Part shown: positions 35,801 to 44,993 of the stretch, piece by piece | Position numbering within the stretch: position 1 is the stretch's first letter | How the letters are laid out: every line of letters starts with the position of its first letter | Assembly (NCBI GenBank): GCA_014549065.1 | Contig: JACDOX010000034.1 | Location: 5,031,065 to 5,095,064 of the forward strand | Length of the DNA: 64,000 bases | Direction of reading: 5' to 3' | Source of the DNA: Cardinalis cardinalis | Taxonomy: Eukaryota; Chordata; Aves; Passeriformes; Cardinalidae | Made by a program: the position numbers and the translations under genes | Notes under the pieces: model-generated | What the model saw: only the letters and a program-made list of their open reading frames with translations | What the model was told of the DNA's origin: nothing | Databases searched by the model: none

Positions 35801-38800
35801 ATGCTACCAAAAAGCAATAGAAAAGGAGATTTAAAATAGATGAAGAAACAAGTCTATTCAGGTCTAAAAGATTAAATTTCTATGCTTATGTCATTTAAGA
35901 GGTGGTACAAGATATCAGATGTTGAACAACACTGAAATAATTTTCATTCAAGCTGACAGTAACACTTTGACAAGAAAAAAATTCAATGCATTGAAAAAGT
36001 ATTTTTTAAATGGAAAATACCTTCTGTTTTGTTTGCTGAGGTCNCTATCTGCAGTCAGGTCGGAATGCTGATCTGAACCGCTAGCAGGCGGGGGAGCAAA
36101 ATTTAATCTTCCTGTTATTGTACCTAATTCATCTGGATTGGGATGCAACCTTTTAAAATCAGTCCAAGATACAGGATCATCAGGTCAATATGCAATGAAT
36201 NCAATCTAGATTGGAAGCTTTGTAATGCTACAAAGTTACTTCTGTNGAAGTTTAGGAAAGATTGTATTTATGCCTCTGTTTACTTAGCATGTAACATTTT
36301 TAACTGTTTCTTTAATGGCGTAGCATGCTACAGAGTAATATCATTGCTGGCAGAAGTACCCAGCTAGAGTTGCTACAAAGNATCTTGATACAGACATTTT
36401 TGGAAAACCTAAGAACAATAGACTTTCAGATTTGTCTTCAGTTCTATGCTTTGAAATCTTTACGGAGATACAAGAATCTATCAACTTCTAAAATAAGATA
36501 GTACTTCACATTATCCATTAGAGTATTTTTAATTAGTAAATTCCCCTCATTTTTGGTGGTTAGCATTCAGCTTTGATAGTTTTTTGGTTTCTTTTCTGGA
36601 CAGCAGTAACAGATTTAATATCCAAAAAGTAACAGATTTAACATCCAAAATAAAAGCACATTCATTGCAATAAAAAACTAGCACAAGAACAAAAATAATC
36701 AGAAAATTGTTTATGTGTATAAGCTTATCTTTAATTTTTGTAATGTGATAAACTGCTAATAAGACCTTTCTTTTAAGCAGTACTGGAGCCATTCTTTGTC
36801 TTTGTTTTCNTGTTTTTTAATTTATTTTTTTAAACTTTTCTGGGTGTAAGACAGAGGATGAAAGAATCGTCATTCTATTCCCTGTGTCTATCCATGTGGC
36901 AACTTCCACAGGAATTTGTCAGACTTCAAGTCAGCCAAGAAGAGTTCCTGTGTATGAAAGCACTGTTACTTCTCAACACAAGTAGGTTCTTTTATTTTTT
37001 TGTTACACATCACTACTAAAAGGGTTTTGAACCATGTTGTTTAAATTGTCAACTTGACAATCACTAAGCTCTATGGCTTAACAAATGGAAATGTCCTGCA
37101 TGGAATGTTAGTATTGTAAGACTAAAAAATATTTTTCCTNATGTTTATAAAGAACAAAGAATTTGTGATTCATTGTTGGTTTTATTGTGTATAAAGATAC
37201 TGGAGAAATGTTGGATCCCTTTTGACATGTGGCTATTCTGTGTTACACATTTTCAAAACAACTGTGCAGTATTTCTGCCTGGAAACATCAATTCAAGTGA
37301 CTCTACAGATTTACAAAACTCCAACCAAGCCAAAACAATCTTAAAAGTATTAGAATATATTTAAAAATATTAAATAAATTATCAGCACTGAGGGCTTTAT
37401 CTTGACCAAGATCTTAAAGCATGTTTGCTGAAAAGAATTAGGGAAGTGGCCATGACAAACAATACAAGCATTTATTCAACTTTTTATAGTTATNAATAGG
37501 TGAAGTTTAGCACAGATGTAAACAAATGGAAATGTTTTTCTTTGGTTTGTTTCTCTAGAAACAAAATCCGTGGTCACTTAATTATACGCATCCTTTAAAA
37601 AAATGCAGCATACAGCTGCACTCCCCTTTACATAGGAAATGTGGTTTCTGGTGAACTTATCTTCCAAAATCTTCTCTGAAATACTAAAATTTGCGTCTGC
37701 TAAGGCCATAATTGTTAGGTATGAATCCCCAAATAGAAAATTTTTAAAGTTATGCAGGTGCTGTTAGAAATGAGAATAAGCACTTTTGAAAAGTATAGTG
37801 GNAAGAATGTAAAAGTTTGGTTCTCAACACACAACAGGGTCAGAGGAGAGATGTGCAAATCCTATATGACCTGCTTCTTGGTTTTACAAAGTTTAAGTGA
37901 TTGATGAGGAATTAAAATTTAGTCCCTCTCAATCTGTACATGGCTGGTATTTGCATAAACCCATTCTTAAAAAACAAAACTGGTCTCAGCAGAGACTAAG
38001 TTTAAAAAGATTAAATTTAGCTCATATGAACATGGAAATTACTAAAAGAATAGCAAATGCTATACACTCTGCTAAAGCAATAAAGGTAATGTGGGTAAAA
38101 ATCCTGATATAACTCCCGTTGCTTTGTTAGAATATTAATGTATTCCTATTTTAAATGTTTTCCACCTTGTTTTCATCCCAAATAAGCTCTCTTCTGAAAT
38201 TTCAGTTAAATTTAGAAAAAATTGTGACATTTCAGCTATCTCTGTTTCAGAAAGTTCATATCAAATTCAAAAAAGCATTACAGGGTTGGTCCAATCCTTC
38301 TCGTTTCTGAGTGCAACAATTTAACAGAATTCATCCAGTTACCTTTCTTTATCAACTGCATTGCATTCAGAAGCTATTTTTTTAAGNTGATATGTTTATG
38401 TATAGGCAAGAAATCACTTTAAATAAAAAAGAAAGTATTTCTACCTGTTCTGATGAGTTTTGCTTTTTGTTCTCTCCTGCATTTATTGTCTTATAGGAAA
38501 AAACAATTTGTCAGATCTTTGGGAAAAGGAACACACCTAACAGTTGTTGCTGAGACATTTAGTAAACATTTGGTACTGTATAATTCCACAAAAGTATTTT
38601 CAAAAAGCCATATAACCTTGTTGTTGTTCTAAGGTGTTTTTAGACTACTTTTATTTTAGTCATGATGTTCATCTTAATCCACTTCAATTGTGAAAGTACA
38701 CATTGAAAGTACAGCCATTTCAATCTTTTGTGTACTAACAGTAAATCAAGTCCAATCCTTTAGTCTCTCATTGTGTCTTCTGTTCAATTTATTATTTAGG

Positions 38801-41752
38801 TGAACTGTTTTTGACATTTTTAGATAATTCCAAAGCAACAATAATTTGAAATAAACTGAGTGTCAGTCTTGATACATTTCTAATTTTGAATGGANCCCCA
38901 GCCTAAGTTTTAACATTATATTTGATTTTATAGTTTTTTAATTTGAGTTGACTGAGGCTTAAATGTAATGCTTTCCAGACTTCTGATTTAAAGGAATTTC
39001 TAAATCTTGTTACATAAGATTTTGGCTCAGTTTGTGCCATTGAATAAAAGTATCCTCATTCTGACACATGTTCAGGGGAAGGGGGCAGCTCAAATAGATA
39101 GCTACAAGGAATTTTTTGTCGTTAGGCAGGAATGTGACTGTCTTTTTGCAGAATTCAGAGGAAAAATGCCATTCATTGATGGAAGATACCTTCAACATTA
39201 ATTTGCANAGGAAAAATAAAGACTTAATTGCTGGTTTAGAGATGTAAGTCAAGGATAACTTCCATCTAACCCTAAACTCCATCAGAGTCATTTTATATGA
39301 AAANATTCCTTAGTTCTCTATAAAAGAAATGTCCAGAATCATCCAGGCTTTGAAAATTAAGGTTTTCTTTTTCCATGACACTTATCACTAGCAACTACTA
39401 ACAGATTCTTTTCTCAGTGTTCTCTCCATGGCCTCATTTTGATTCTCACACTTGACCTTTAAGAGAAGAGGAAGTTCAACCAGTTTGTCCTCCTTGCTCA
39501 TTTTTCTAAAAAACTGTTCACCTTTAAGTCTCTGATCNGTTCTATTAAGTGAAAGAGGTTCAAACAGGAGGTCTGAGCTCTGGCANCTTTACTGTCTGCA
39601 CTACTTTAGAGCTGTTAGTTCATTCCTTGAGTCCATTTTGAAGCACTCCAGCTAGATCTCTCTACCACAGATTTGCTGTGAAGAGGGCAGACNCTCAGCA
39701 GGACAGCAGGACATGGATCAGTCCATAATGTGTTACCTCAAAGACAAAGGAGTGGTTCTTTAAGCCATATTTTTTTTTTCCCCAGCTAACTGAAGCTTAG
39801 GGATATTTCTAGACATAAGGCAATTAGCAAAATGAACTGATTGCTCCTGGTATATCCTTTTGACTAATTGTATCACTGGTTTTGGAGTAACTCCTGAAGG
39901 GGAAGAAGTACCTGGCANATAATAATGAATTGCACTGTACAGCATGAAATACTGTAAATTTTTTCTGTACTTGAAATTTCATTGCCTTCAGANTAAACTG
40001 TAGCCCAACTGATTTGGTTTTTTTTTTTTAGTTCCTTTGGAAGGTCTAAGAAGTCAAAGCCAATTTGATGAGATGAGAACAAGCTACATCAGAGAACTGG
40101 TGAAGGCAATTGGTTTGCGCCAGAAAGGCGTTGTGGCCAACTCACAGCGTTTCTATCAACTTACAAAACTGATGGATTCCATGCATGATGTAAGTTGACT
40201 TGCTAATGCTTTCTGCTCTTTATGTAAGAAGGAATTTCTTAAAAGTAATTCTATGGAAGGGAGTCATCAGCATTGCTAGACAACAGAACACNCACAAAAG
40301 TCCTTTATTGTGTATATTTGTGTGAATAGATAGCTATGTATTCAATATCAGTATTTTTATTGTGCACATATTTTATGGTGTACCACATCAAAGTATTTGT
40401 GAAACATGCATTAGAGTGCTACCGTTTTGTTTCATTTTTAGTGTAANATAACCAGTACAATTGTGGGCTTTGGTAGGGGTGATGTATATTTGTGCNTGAG
40501 CACATGTATACTTGTTCGGGAAAATAGTGTGAGGAAGAGGCAATTCAAGTTGCAAAGTAAGACTACTAAGAATTAGTGAAAGGCAACCAAGATTGGCTTT
40601 CCAACCTTCGTTCAACTGGTTATATGTGGATATTCTATACCACTTTTTCAGTATCTGTCTAGGTTTGGAAATTGAGTNATCTTTGACAATTCTAGATACC
40701 ATGCCCTGTACAGTTTTGAACTAAATGTTGGTTGTAGGAGTTCCCAAGGAGTTCAAAGTGGACAGGATCTTTGCATCTTTGTATTCTTCAGAACTCAGCA
40801 AATCTGCATTTTATTTTAATTTAATCTCTTCCTTTTAAATGCATACAGTAAAATAANCTGTGAGGAAGAGAAAGAGGGAGAGAGGCTTGCTCCAAAATAA
40901 CAAACTGGNATTTGATCCATAGAGTATCTTCATTTAAGTCCTATTTCAGCTCAGGCTGATAAAGTGATGGGAGATACAAGGAAAAGAAACATCATCACAC
41001 TGGAGAGATTGTGTGATGTTAAGGCCTAAGTCAGCAGAAATAGTCTGATACCTAACAACGTAATGGTCGCTGGTCTGAAATAAAAATTGGAATCTCTCAG
41101 AGAGGCTAGAAGAAGTGTAATAATCATGTGTTGAGCAGTTGCTCTCAAGGGATTAGAGTGTNTGGAGTTCAGTTAGCAACATACANGGATATGATCATAA
41201 TGAAAACCATGTCAAAGCTCACAGATAAGTAGTAAATGCTACCTCTCAGAGCNGTGTTTAAATAGCAGGTAGTGACCAAAGCACACACATGCATGTGAGA
41301 ATAAGATGAAAGGTTGAAAGCTTGTTAAGTATTTGCCATTGTCNCATATGTCTTGAGTGAGGGTGATACTACTTTGTAATATTAGTGAAGCAGTGGTTTT
41401 ATATGACTTGCCATTGCTATATGTATGGTTTTTGCCATTAATAGGGTCTGACAAGTACCCTCATTACTGATTCAAGAAAAGACAGGGTAAGGTATAGAAT
41501 GATGTGAGCTGATGAATATATAAGTGATTGACAGCATGTTTATGTGGCTGCATTACTGTTAGCCTGATTATCATGTTTGTATTTTATCAAATCCAGCTGG
41601 TGAAACAGCTCCATCTCTTCTGTTTGAACACATTTCTCCAGTCCCGTGCACTGAGTGTTGAATTCCCTGAGATGATGTCAGAAGTGATTGCTGCACAGCT
41701 ACCCAAGATTCTAGCAGGGATGGTGAAACCTCTTCTCTTTCACAAGAAGTGA
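10681..41752 (+). CDS. PGR: Progesterone receptor (NR3C3), complete 8-exon coding region
   Basis: Steroid-activated nuclear receptor that binds progesterone, dimerises and controls transcription from inverted-repeat response elements. The CDS joins 10681-11855, 13160-13311, 24594-24710, 31974-32276, 33630-33774, 36851-36981, 40032-40189 and 41597-41752 (2337 nt, 778 residues; chicken is about 786, human 933). All introns are GT-AG and all junctions stay in phase. Domain order: acidic/proline-rich N-terminal region (1-about 410), two C4 zinc fingers (413-474), hinge (about 480-530), ligand-binding domain (to 778). Start chosen at MTEVK because it matches avian PR-B, has A at -3, and places the PR-A Met at 138. 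Ligand contacts equivalent to human Gln725, Arg766, Cys891 and Thr894 are present as Gln570, Arg611, Cys736 and Thr739. Cys567 replaces human Gly722. Three Ns fall in exon 1 (codons 8, 256 and 310); codon 256 (GCN) is Ala regardless. Confidence 0.98.
10850..10911 (+). repeat. PGR: Coding trinucleotide tract (GAG/GAA then CAG)
   Basis: A near-pure run of GAG, GAC, GAA codons followed by four CAG codons, encoding the acidic stretch and the short Gln run of PR-B. One GGG codon (Gly65) interrupts it. Tracts like this change length easily between species and individuals. Confidence 0.85.
11092..11094 (+). other. PGR: Probable PR-A initiation codon (Met138)
   Basis: In-frame ATG in the context GACGGCCCGATGAGC, aligned with Met128 of the chicken receptor, from which the shorter PR-A isoform starts. 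The context is weak (C at -3), unlike the PR-B start (A at -3). PR-A would be 641 residues and would lack the acidic tract and the LDGLL motif. Both isoforms would come from one exon. Confidence 0.7.
11856..13159 (+). other. PGR: PGR intron 1
   Basis: 1304 bp, GTAAGG...CAAG. The first 400 bp continue the CpG island and include a 14-bp perfect palindrome CTCCTCCGGAGGAG (11952-11965). An A/C-rich low-complexity run lies at 12340-12435. The rest is AT-rich with nothing recognised. Confidence 0.95.
12340..12435. repeat. A/C-rich low-complexity run
   Basis: About 95 bases of A-runs broken by short C-runs (patterns such as AAAAAAACCCC), in PGR intron 1. The minus-strand ORFs across it, rich in Phe and Leu, are artefacts of this composition. 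Confidence 0.85.
13160..13311 (+). CDS. PGR: PGR coding exon 2: first zinc finger
   Basis: 152 nt, the standard length for this exon. It completes Arg392 and encodes residues 393-442 plus one base. The first C4 finger uses Cys413, Cys416, Cys430 and Cys433. The P-box residues GSCKV (431-435) define the glucocorticoid/progesterone/androgen/mineralocorticoid class of DNA recognition. Acceptor CTTCTCAAG|G, donor GAAG|GTACTA. Confidence 0.98.
14300..14339. repeat. Tandem duplication, 20-bp unit x 2
   Basis: CTTCCTTAACATTAAATATT (14300-14319) is followed directly by CTTCCTAAACATTAAATATT (14320-14339), with one mismatch. It lies in PGR intron 2. Confidence 0.9.
14905..14948. repeat. Perfect tandem duplication, 22-bp unit x 2
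   Basis: The 22 bases at 14905-14926 (TATTTAGAG...GAGAGGT) are repeated without mismatch at 14927-14948. The absence of divergence implies a recent event. Confidence 0.93.
17456..17484. repeat. Inverted repeat, 11-bp arms, 7-bp loop
   Basis: TTTAAGGTCAG (17456-17466), loop GGTAACT, then CTGACCTTAAA (17474-17484). The arms contain the nuclear-receptor half-site AGGTCA and its inverse TGACCT separated by nine bases. It is not a canonical estrogen response element, which has a three-base spacer. Confidence 0.85.
24594..24710 (+). CDS. PGR: PGR coding exon 3: second zinc finger
   Basis: 117 nt, the standard length. It encodes residues 443-481 plus one base. The second C4 finger uses Cys449, Cys455, Cys465 and Cys468, followed by RLRKCC and the start of the C-terminal extension. 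The D-box region CAGRNDC is intact, so dimerisation on DNA should be normal. Acceptor CTGCAG|G (an N lies in the pyrimidine tract at 24587), donor GGGAG|GTGAGC. Confidence 0.98.
26118..26181 (+). mobile_element. CR1 LINE 3' remnant
   Basis: GGCTTAGACTAGATGATCTT followed by CAGATGCCTTCCAATCCAAA and a degraded ATTCTAAT end resembles the CR1 3' terminus in plus orientation. Only about 65 bp remain and the 8-bp terminal repeat is decayed. Confidence 0.7.
27091..27126. repeat. Perfect hairpin: 16-bp stem, 4-base loop
   Basis: TCTTAGTGATGCTAAC (27091-27106), loop ACTA, GTTAGCATCACTAAGA (27111-27126). All 16 stem pairs are Watson-Crick. It would form a stable stem in the PGR pre-mRNA of intron 3. 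Confidence 0.92.
27500..28184 (+). mobile_element. CR1 LINE fragment, sense to PGR
   Basis: Reads as the end of CR1 ORF2 (around 27540-27850) followed by the 3' UTR. Recognisable pieces are GCTGAGGCCACACC, CATCCCTGGAAGTGTT and the terminus GATTCTGTGATTCTCAGATT. It is 5'-truncated, with reading frames broken by stops, so it is inactive. Its left edge is diffuse. Confidence 0.9.
28185..28560 (+). mobile_element. Second, more diverged CR1 LINE fragment
   Basis: Starts directly after the previous CR1 end with TTTGTTCAGCCATGAGAAAA, passes through a region resembling CR1 3' sequence of another subfamily, and ends CCTGGAATTCTGTGATTCTG. It has the same orientation as its neighbour but a different sequence, so this is not a duplication. 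Either the two copies landed side by side or one inserted at the end of the other. Confidence 0.8.
31974..32276 (+). CDS. PGR: PGR coding exon 4: hinge and first LBD helices
   Basis: 303 nt (human 306; one codon fewer here, as in chicken). It encodes residues 482-582. RKLKKFNK (483-490) continues the basic hinge, part of the nuclear localisation signal. The ligand-binding domain begins around 530. In helix 3, Asn564, His565, Leu566, Cys567, Glu568, Arg569 and Gln570 correspond to human Asn719-Gln725. Cys567 is at the RU486-discriminating site, and His565 replaces the Gln I expect there. Acceptor TTTTTTCAG|G, donor CCAG|GTAATA. Confidence 0.98.
32277..33629 (+). other. PGR: PGR intron 4
   Basis: 1353 bp, AT-rich, GTAATA...TTTCCAG. 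No repeat or ORF of note. Confidence 0.95.
33630..33774 (+). CDS. PGR: PGR coding exon 5: LBD helices 4-5
   Basis: 145 nt, the standard length, residues 583-630 plus two bases. It contains the nuclear-receptor signature region around DDQITLIQYSWM and Arg611 (human Arg766), which with Gln570 holds the steroid 3-keto group. Ala607-Met608 replace human Gly-Leu, as in chicken. Acceptor TTTCCAG|G, donor AATGA|GTAAGT. Confidence 0.98.
36021..36184 (-). other. Coding-like block of unknown origin, antisense in PGR intron 5
   Basis: The - strand reads open from about 36184 to 35948. The part down to 36021 looks coding: a mixed, hydrophilic peptide including DFKRLHPNPDELGTI and GRLNFAPPPASGSDQHSD, higher GC than its surroundings, and CpGs. 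It ends at AACAGAAG|GTATTTT, a plausible donor at 36020, after which the frame runs into AT-rich sequence. A possible acceptor is TTTTAAAAG at 36150, though the frame also reads open upstream of it to a TGA at 36187-36185. I do not recognise the family. It may be an exon of an antisense transcript, a fragment of a processed or mobile gene, or chance. Confidence 0.3.
36605..36650. repeat. Tandem duplication, 23-bp unit x 2
   Basis: The 23 bases at 36605-36627 (AGTAACAGATTTAATATCC then AAAA) recur at 36628-36650 with one mismatch (AATATCC to AACATCC). Confidence 0.9.
36851..36981 (+). CDS. PGR: PGR coding exon 6: LBD helices 6-8
   Basis: 131 nt, the standard length. It completes Glu631 and encodes residues 632-674 plus one base, beginning QRMKESSFYS. 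The acceptor is the less usual AAG (GGGTGTAAG|A) behind a T-rich tract. Donor AACACA|GTAGGT. Sequence is close to identical to other avian PRs as I know them. Confidence 0.97.
36982..40031 (+). other. PGR: PGR intron 6
   Basis: 3050 bp, AT-rich, ending in a long T-run before TTTAG. No interspersed repeat recognised. Short ORFs only. Confidence 0.93.
40032..40189 (+). CDS. PGR: PGR coding exon 7: LBD helices 9-10
   Basis: 158 nt, the standard length. It completes Ile675 and encodes residues 676-727, ending exactly on a codon. It includes the helix segment RQKGVVANSQRFYQLTKLMD that contributes to dimerisation. Acceptor is a run of T then TAG|TT, donor CATGAT|GTAAGT. Confidence 0.98.
40190..41596 (+). 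other. PGR: PGR intron 7
   Basis: 1407 bp, phase 0, GTAAGT...AATCCAG. It has many single Ns (40293, 40447, 40496 and others) but no recognised repeat or gene. Confidence 0.95.
41597..41752 (+). CDS. PGR: PGR coding exon 8: LBD helices 11-12 and stop
   Basis: 156 nt including TGA, residues 728-778. Cys736 and Thr739 correspond to human Cys891 and Thr894 in the steroid D-ring end of the pocket. Helix 12 (AF-2) is intact around FPEMMSEVI, with Glu756 equivalent to human Glu911. The C-terminus KPLLFHKK is the conserved PR end. Acceptor ATCCAG|CTG. Confidence 0.98.
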   Translation: MVKQLHLFCLNTFLQSRALSVEFPEMMSEVIAAQLPKILAGMVKPLLFHKK

Positions 41753-42176
41753 AATGTCTTTTCTCTTATCACAGAGATGATACCTGGGTCTTTTTTGTTT
41801 GTTTATTTTGGTCAAGATTTTGCAATGTCAGGACTTCAGCATATTTGACATACTTACCCTGCNGACTGCTTTATACCTGTAACATACACAAGCCATTCGA
41901 GCTTGATGTACATAGTGTGAGTTCCTGATTCCTTAACTGCAAAAATCACAACAGTCATAAGAAATGTTTTGTAAACTTGTCTAAGCTGCTTNTTAGATAT
42001 GCGTATGAATGACAGTGAATAGACTTTGCAGATTTCTAAAAACAGTTATACATTTTTCTTACACNTTGCACACTCTTGAATTTCTGGTATGACATGGTGC
42101 AAAATTTTTACTTTAGCACATTGTGTGTATGAGTACATGTGGGCATGTGCATAATGTAAGATTTTGGAGGAATTAA

Positions 42177-42182
42177 AATAAA
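42177..42182 (+). promoter_or_regulatory. PGR: Proximal poly(A) signal candidate for PGR
   Basis: AATAAA in GAATTAAAATAAATATTG, 425 nt after the stop codon, with a second AATAAA at 42239-42244. It would give a short 3' UTR isoform. Confidence 0.5.
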
Positions 42183-43572
42183 TATTGCCCACATTTTCTT
42201 ATGGATATTTTACTTTTTATTACTGCAATGCCATCAGAAATAAATAATGTGCTAGGCACACGGTATACATTCATACTCTCATCTGTGGTCATGTTGCATT
42301 GAAACTCTTAGTCCAGCATACTGTTTTCTGCATCATTCAGTGGAGTTCCTCTTCAAAAATCAGAAAGTTTAGGAAAATTTCNGNGTGTATTACACCAGAA
42401 GTAATGTGTATGCAAACCCACTAAGCTTTGGTTTGTGTTNTTTTTCCTTAAAAGTTCAGCACTTAGTAAAGCTAAATCACTTAGCTGTAATCCTAAATTC
42501 ATCAACTCTTACATTCTGTATTTCAGAAGTTTTAAATAGAGATGTTTTCACTGACTGCAACTCTTAATAATCTTGATGTTTTGAATTCCAATGCTGAACA
42601 CTCAATCAGCCATTAGCATCAAATTATAGTGAGATCAGATGCAAAAAGAAATGGAAAATATGACTGCAAACATTTTGATACACATCAGACTCATTTCAGT
42701 ATGATTTACTGGAGCTACAAATTTTGTTTTAAAAGCACTCCATTATAAATGGGGTAACTGTAAAAAAGGAATTGGACTCAATTAGCTTTATACATTCAAG
42801 AAGAATAACATGCTTTACCATAGAAATGAATATTCAACTGAAAAATTATAATGTGGTGGTGTTTGTTCCTTTGATACAGTTACGAAGCAACTCATGCATT
42901 TGAGGCAGTAAATTGTAGATATATTCAAACAACAGAGAAACAGATAAACCATAAGAAGAATTTATGAGTCTATTAAAATATGACAAATTTTGCCAGTCAT
43001 TACAAATGATATGTTAACATAGGAAATTGTGAGTCTTGTTTGGATACTTCTGGCCTTATGCTTTTGCTTTTGCCCATAGCTCATTAGATGTCCCTGTTGT
43101 GTGACTGTGTCCTACTGGTGATGTGTAGCTTGGTCTGTACAGACATATCCTTGTCACATGAACAAAGGCCCCTGGAATACAAGTTCAGTATCCCCAGCTA
43201 AATCAGGTGCCCCTCATTAAAAGTATAAGTGATGTTGCTTGTTGGTAAAAATTACATCTTGGTTCTTGAAAAAACTGTGGACAACTGACAAGTACAGGAA
43301 TGTCTCAAGGTGTCCTTACTGGTCATAATTTTCTAAACCCAATGAAGAAGAATCTACATTACAACTGGGAATAAAAGCATTTTTGAGATCCCCACATAGC
43401 AGTACAAAACCCACTAGAGCTGGTGCAAACGTGTGACCGTAGATAAAGTGGTATAGACAGACTTTTGTGTTAGTTGACAAGTTTTGTCATTTCTAACTGC
43501 CCAGGAAAGCAATGCCTTTGATATTCCATACAGTCTGACTTTCAACTGTGATCCTTAAAGCAATTATGTTTT

Positions 43573-43578
43573 AATAAA
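43573..43578 (+). promoter_or_regulatory. PGR: Internal poly(A) signal candidate for PGR
   Basis: AATAAA in GTTTTAATAAATAGCACA, about 1.8 kb after the stop codon. A T-rich stretch follows within 60 bases. Confidence 0.4.
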
Positions 43579-44311
43579 TAGCACAAAATTCTTTATTTCT
43601 ACATCCTGAAGTTTTTTTTTTCTTTATTTTGTGTTTGCATTCAGTAAATGTGATTTTCAGTAAAAAAAATCCATTTCAATCATTCCACTTTCATGTAACA
43701 ACTGTATTTCCATCCATTCTTTTGGAATTGAAGTATTGCCACGTGATTTACCACCGAGTAAGCAGACCGTCCATGTTACTGTTTGGATTAAACTGATAAC
43801 AGAAACTTCCCACACTAAAAATTCCTCCTCATCACTCTAATTTTGAAATTAGATGACAGATCAGGCAGTATGTTTGCCTTAGGAATGCATGAATCTGCCT
43901 ACATCTGTGTTTTACTCAATCCCTAAGTGGCTGACATGTCACCGTGTCCCANAAACTTGGCAGATTAGTCTGAAATGCACTATATTTGCCTCAAAGGCAT
44001 AATCAAAAAGGAAAAAAAAGAAACCTTTTGGGAATAGATAGCAAAGCTTAAAAACATTCTCAAATTGTATTTCTGAAAGACCTCTAACTCACAGAAAAAA
44101 ATTCCCAAAAGTTTGTGGCCATGATGAATTCACTACAGAAGATGGAATGATTGGATAATTGTGTCTGCTATAAGTCTGAAAGTCCTGTGGTCATTATGTG
44201 ATTGTCTGAAGTTTGAAAAAAAGTTCCAGCAATAAGCCCAGATTATAAAATGGCCTTTAGTGTCCATTTTGATATTGTCATTTGCTCTGGGTTATGTAGA
44301 GACTATGAGCA

Positions 44312-44993
44312 GTGGAAAGGGACCTGGGGGTGCTGGTCAGCAGTGGCTGAACATGATCCTGTGTGTGCCCAGGTGGCCCACAAGGCCGATGGCATCCTGG
44401 CCTGGCTCAGCCAGGGTGTGGCCAGCAGGAGCAGGGCAGTGACCGTCCCCCTGTACCCAGCACTGCTGAGGCCACAGCTCCAATCCTGTGCTCAGCTCTG
44501 GGCCCCTCAGTGCAAGAGAGACATTGAGGGGCTGGAGCGTGTCCAGGGAAGGGCAGCGGAGCTGGGGAAGGGTCTGGAGCACAAGTGCTGTGAGGAGCAG
44601 CTGAGGGAGCTGGGGGTGTTCAGCCTGGAGAAAAGGAGGCTCAGGGGGACCTCATCACTCTCTGCAGCTGCCTGACAGGAGGGTGCAGCCAGGGGGGGTC
44701 AGGGGGTCAGGGGTCGACCTCTTCTCCTGAGAAACAACAGCAGGGGAGGATGTGACCTCAAGCTGTTCTAGAGGAAGTTCAAGTTGGATATCAGGAAGAA
44801 TTTCTTGATTGAAAGGGTGGTTAAGCGTTGGAAGGGGCTGCCCAGGGAAGTGTTGAAGTCACCATCCCTGGAAGTGTTCAAGAGATGACTGGACTTACTT
44901 CTGTGGTTTAGTTGACAAGGTGGAGATCAGTCAAANCTTGGACTCAATGATCTTGGCAGGTCTTTTCCATACTAAATGATTCTGATTCTGTGG
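44312..44993 (+). mobile_element. CR1 LINE fragment downstream of PGR
   Basis: GC-rich block starting near AGCAGTGGAAAGGGACC, passing through the C-terminal end of CR1 ORF2 (44340-44675, open for about 140 codons but without a start of its own) and the 3' UTR (CACCATCCCTGGAAGTGTT), and ending AATGATTCTGATTCTGTGG. It is less decayed than the other copies in this window and is sense to PGR, so it may lie in the PGR 3' UTR. Confidence 0.92.

Larger units (their letters stand above)
33775..36850 (+). other. PGR: PGR intron 5
   Basis: 3076 bp. Mostly AT-rich and featureless except for a CpG-containing, coding-like block on the - strand at 36021-36184 and a 23-bp tandem duplication at 36605-36650. 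Confidence 0.93.

Noticed and set aside
44250..44675. 141-codon ORF that could look like a gene
   Set aside because: It is the C-terminal remnant of CR1 ORF2 within the repeat at 44312-44993.
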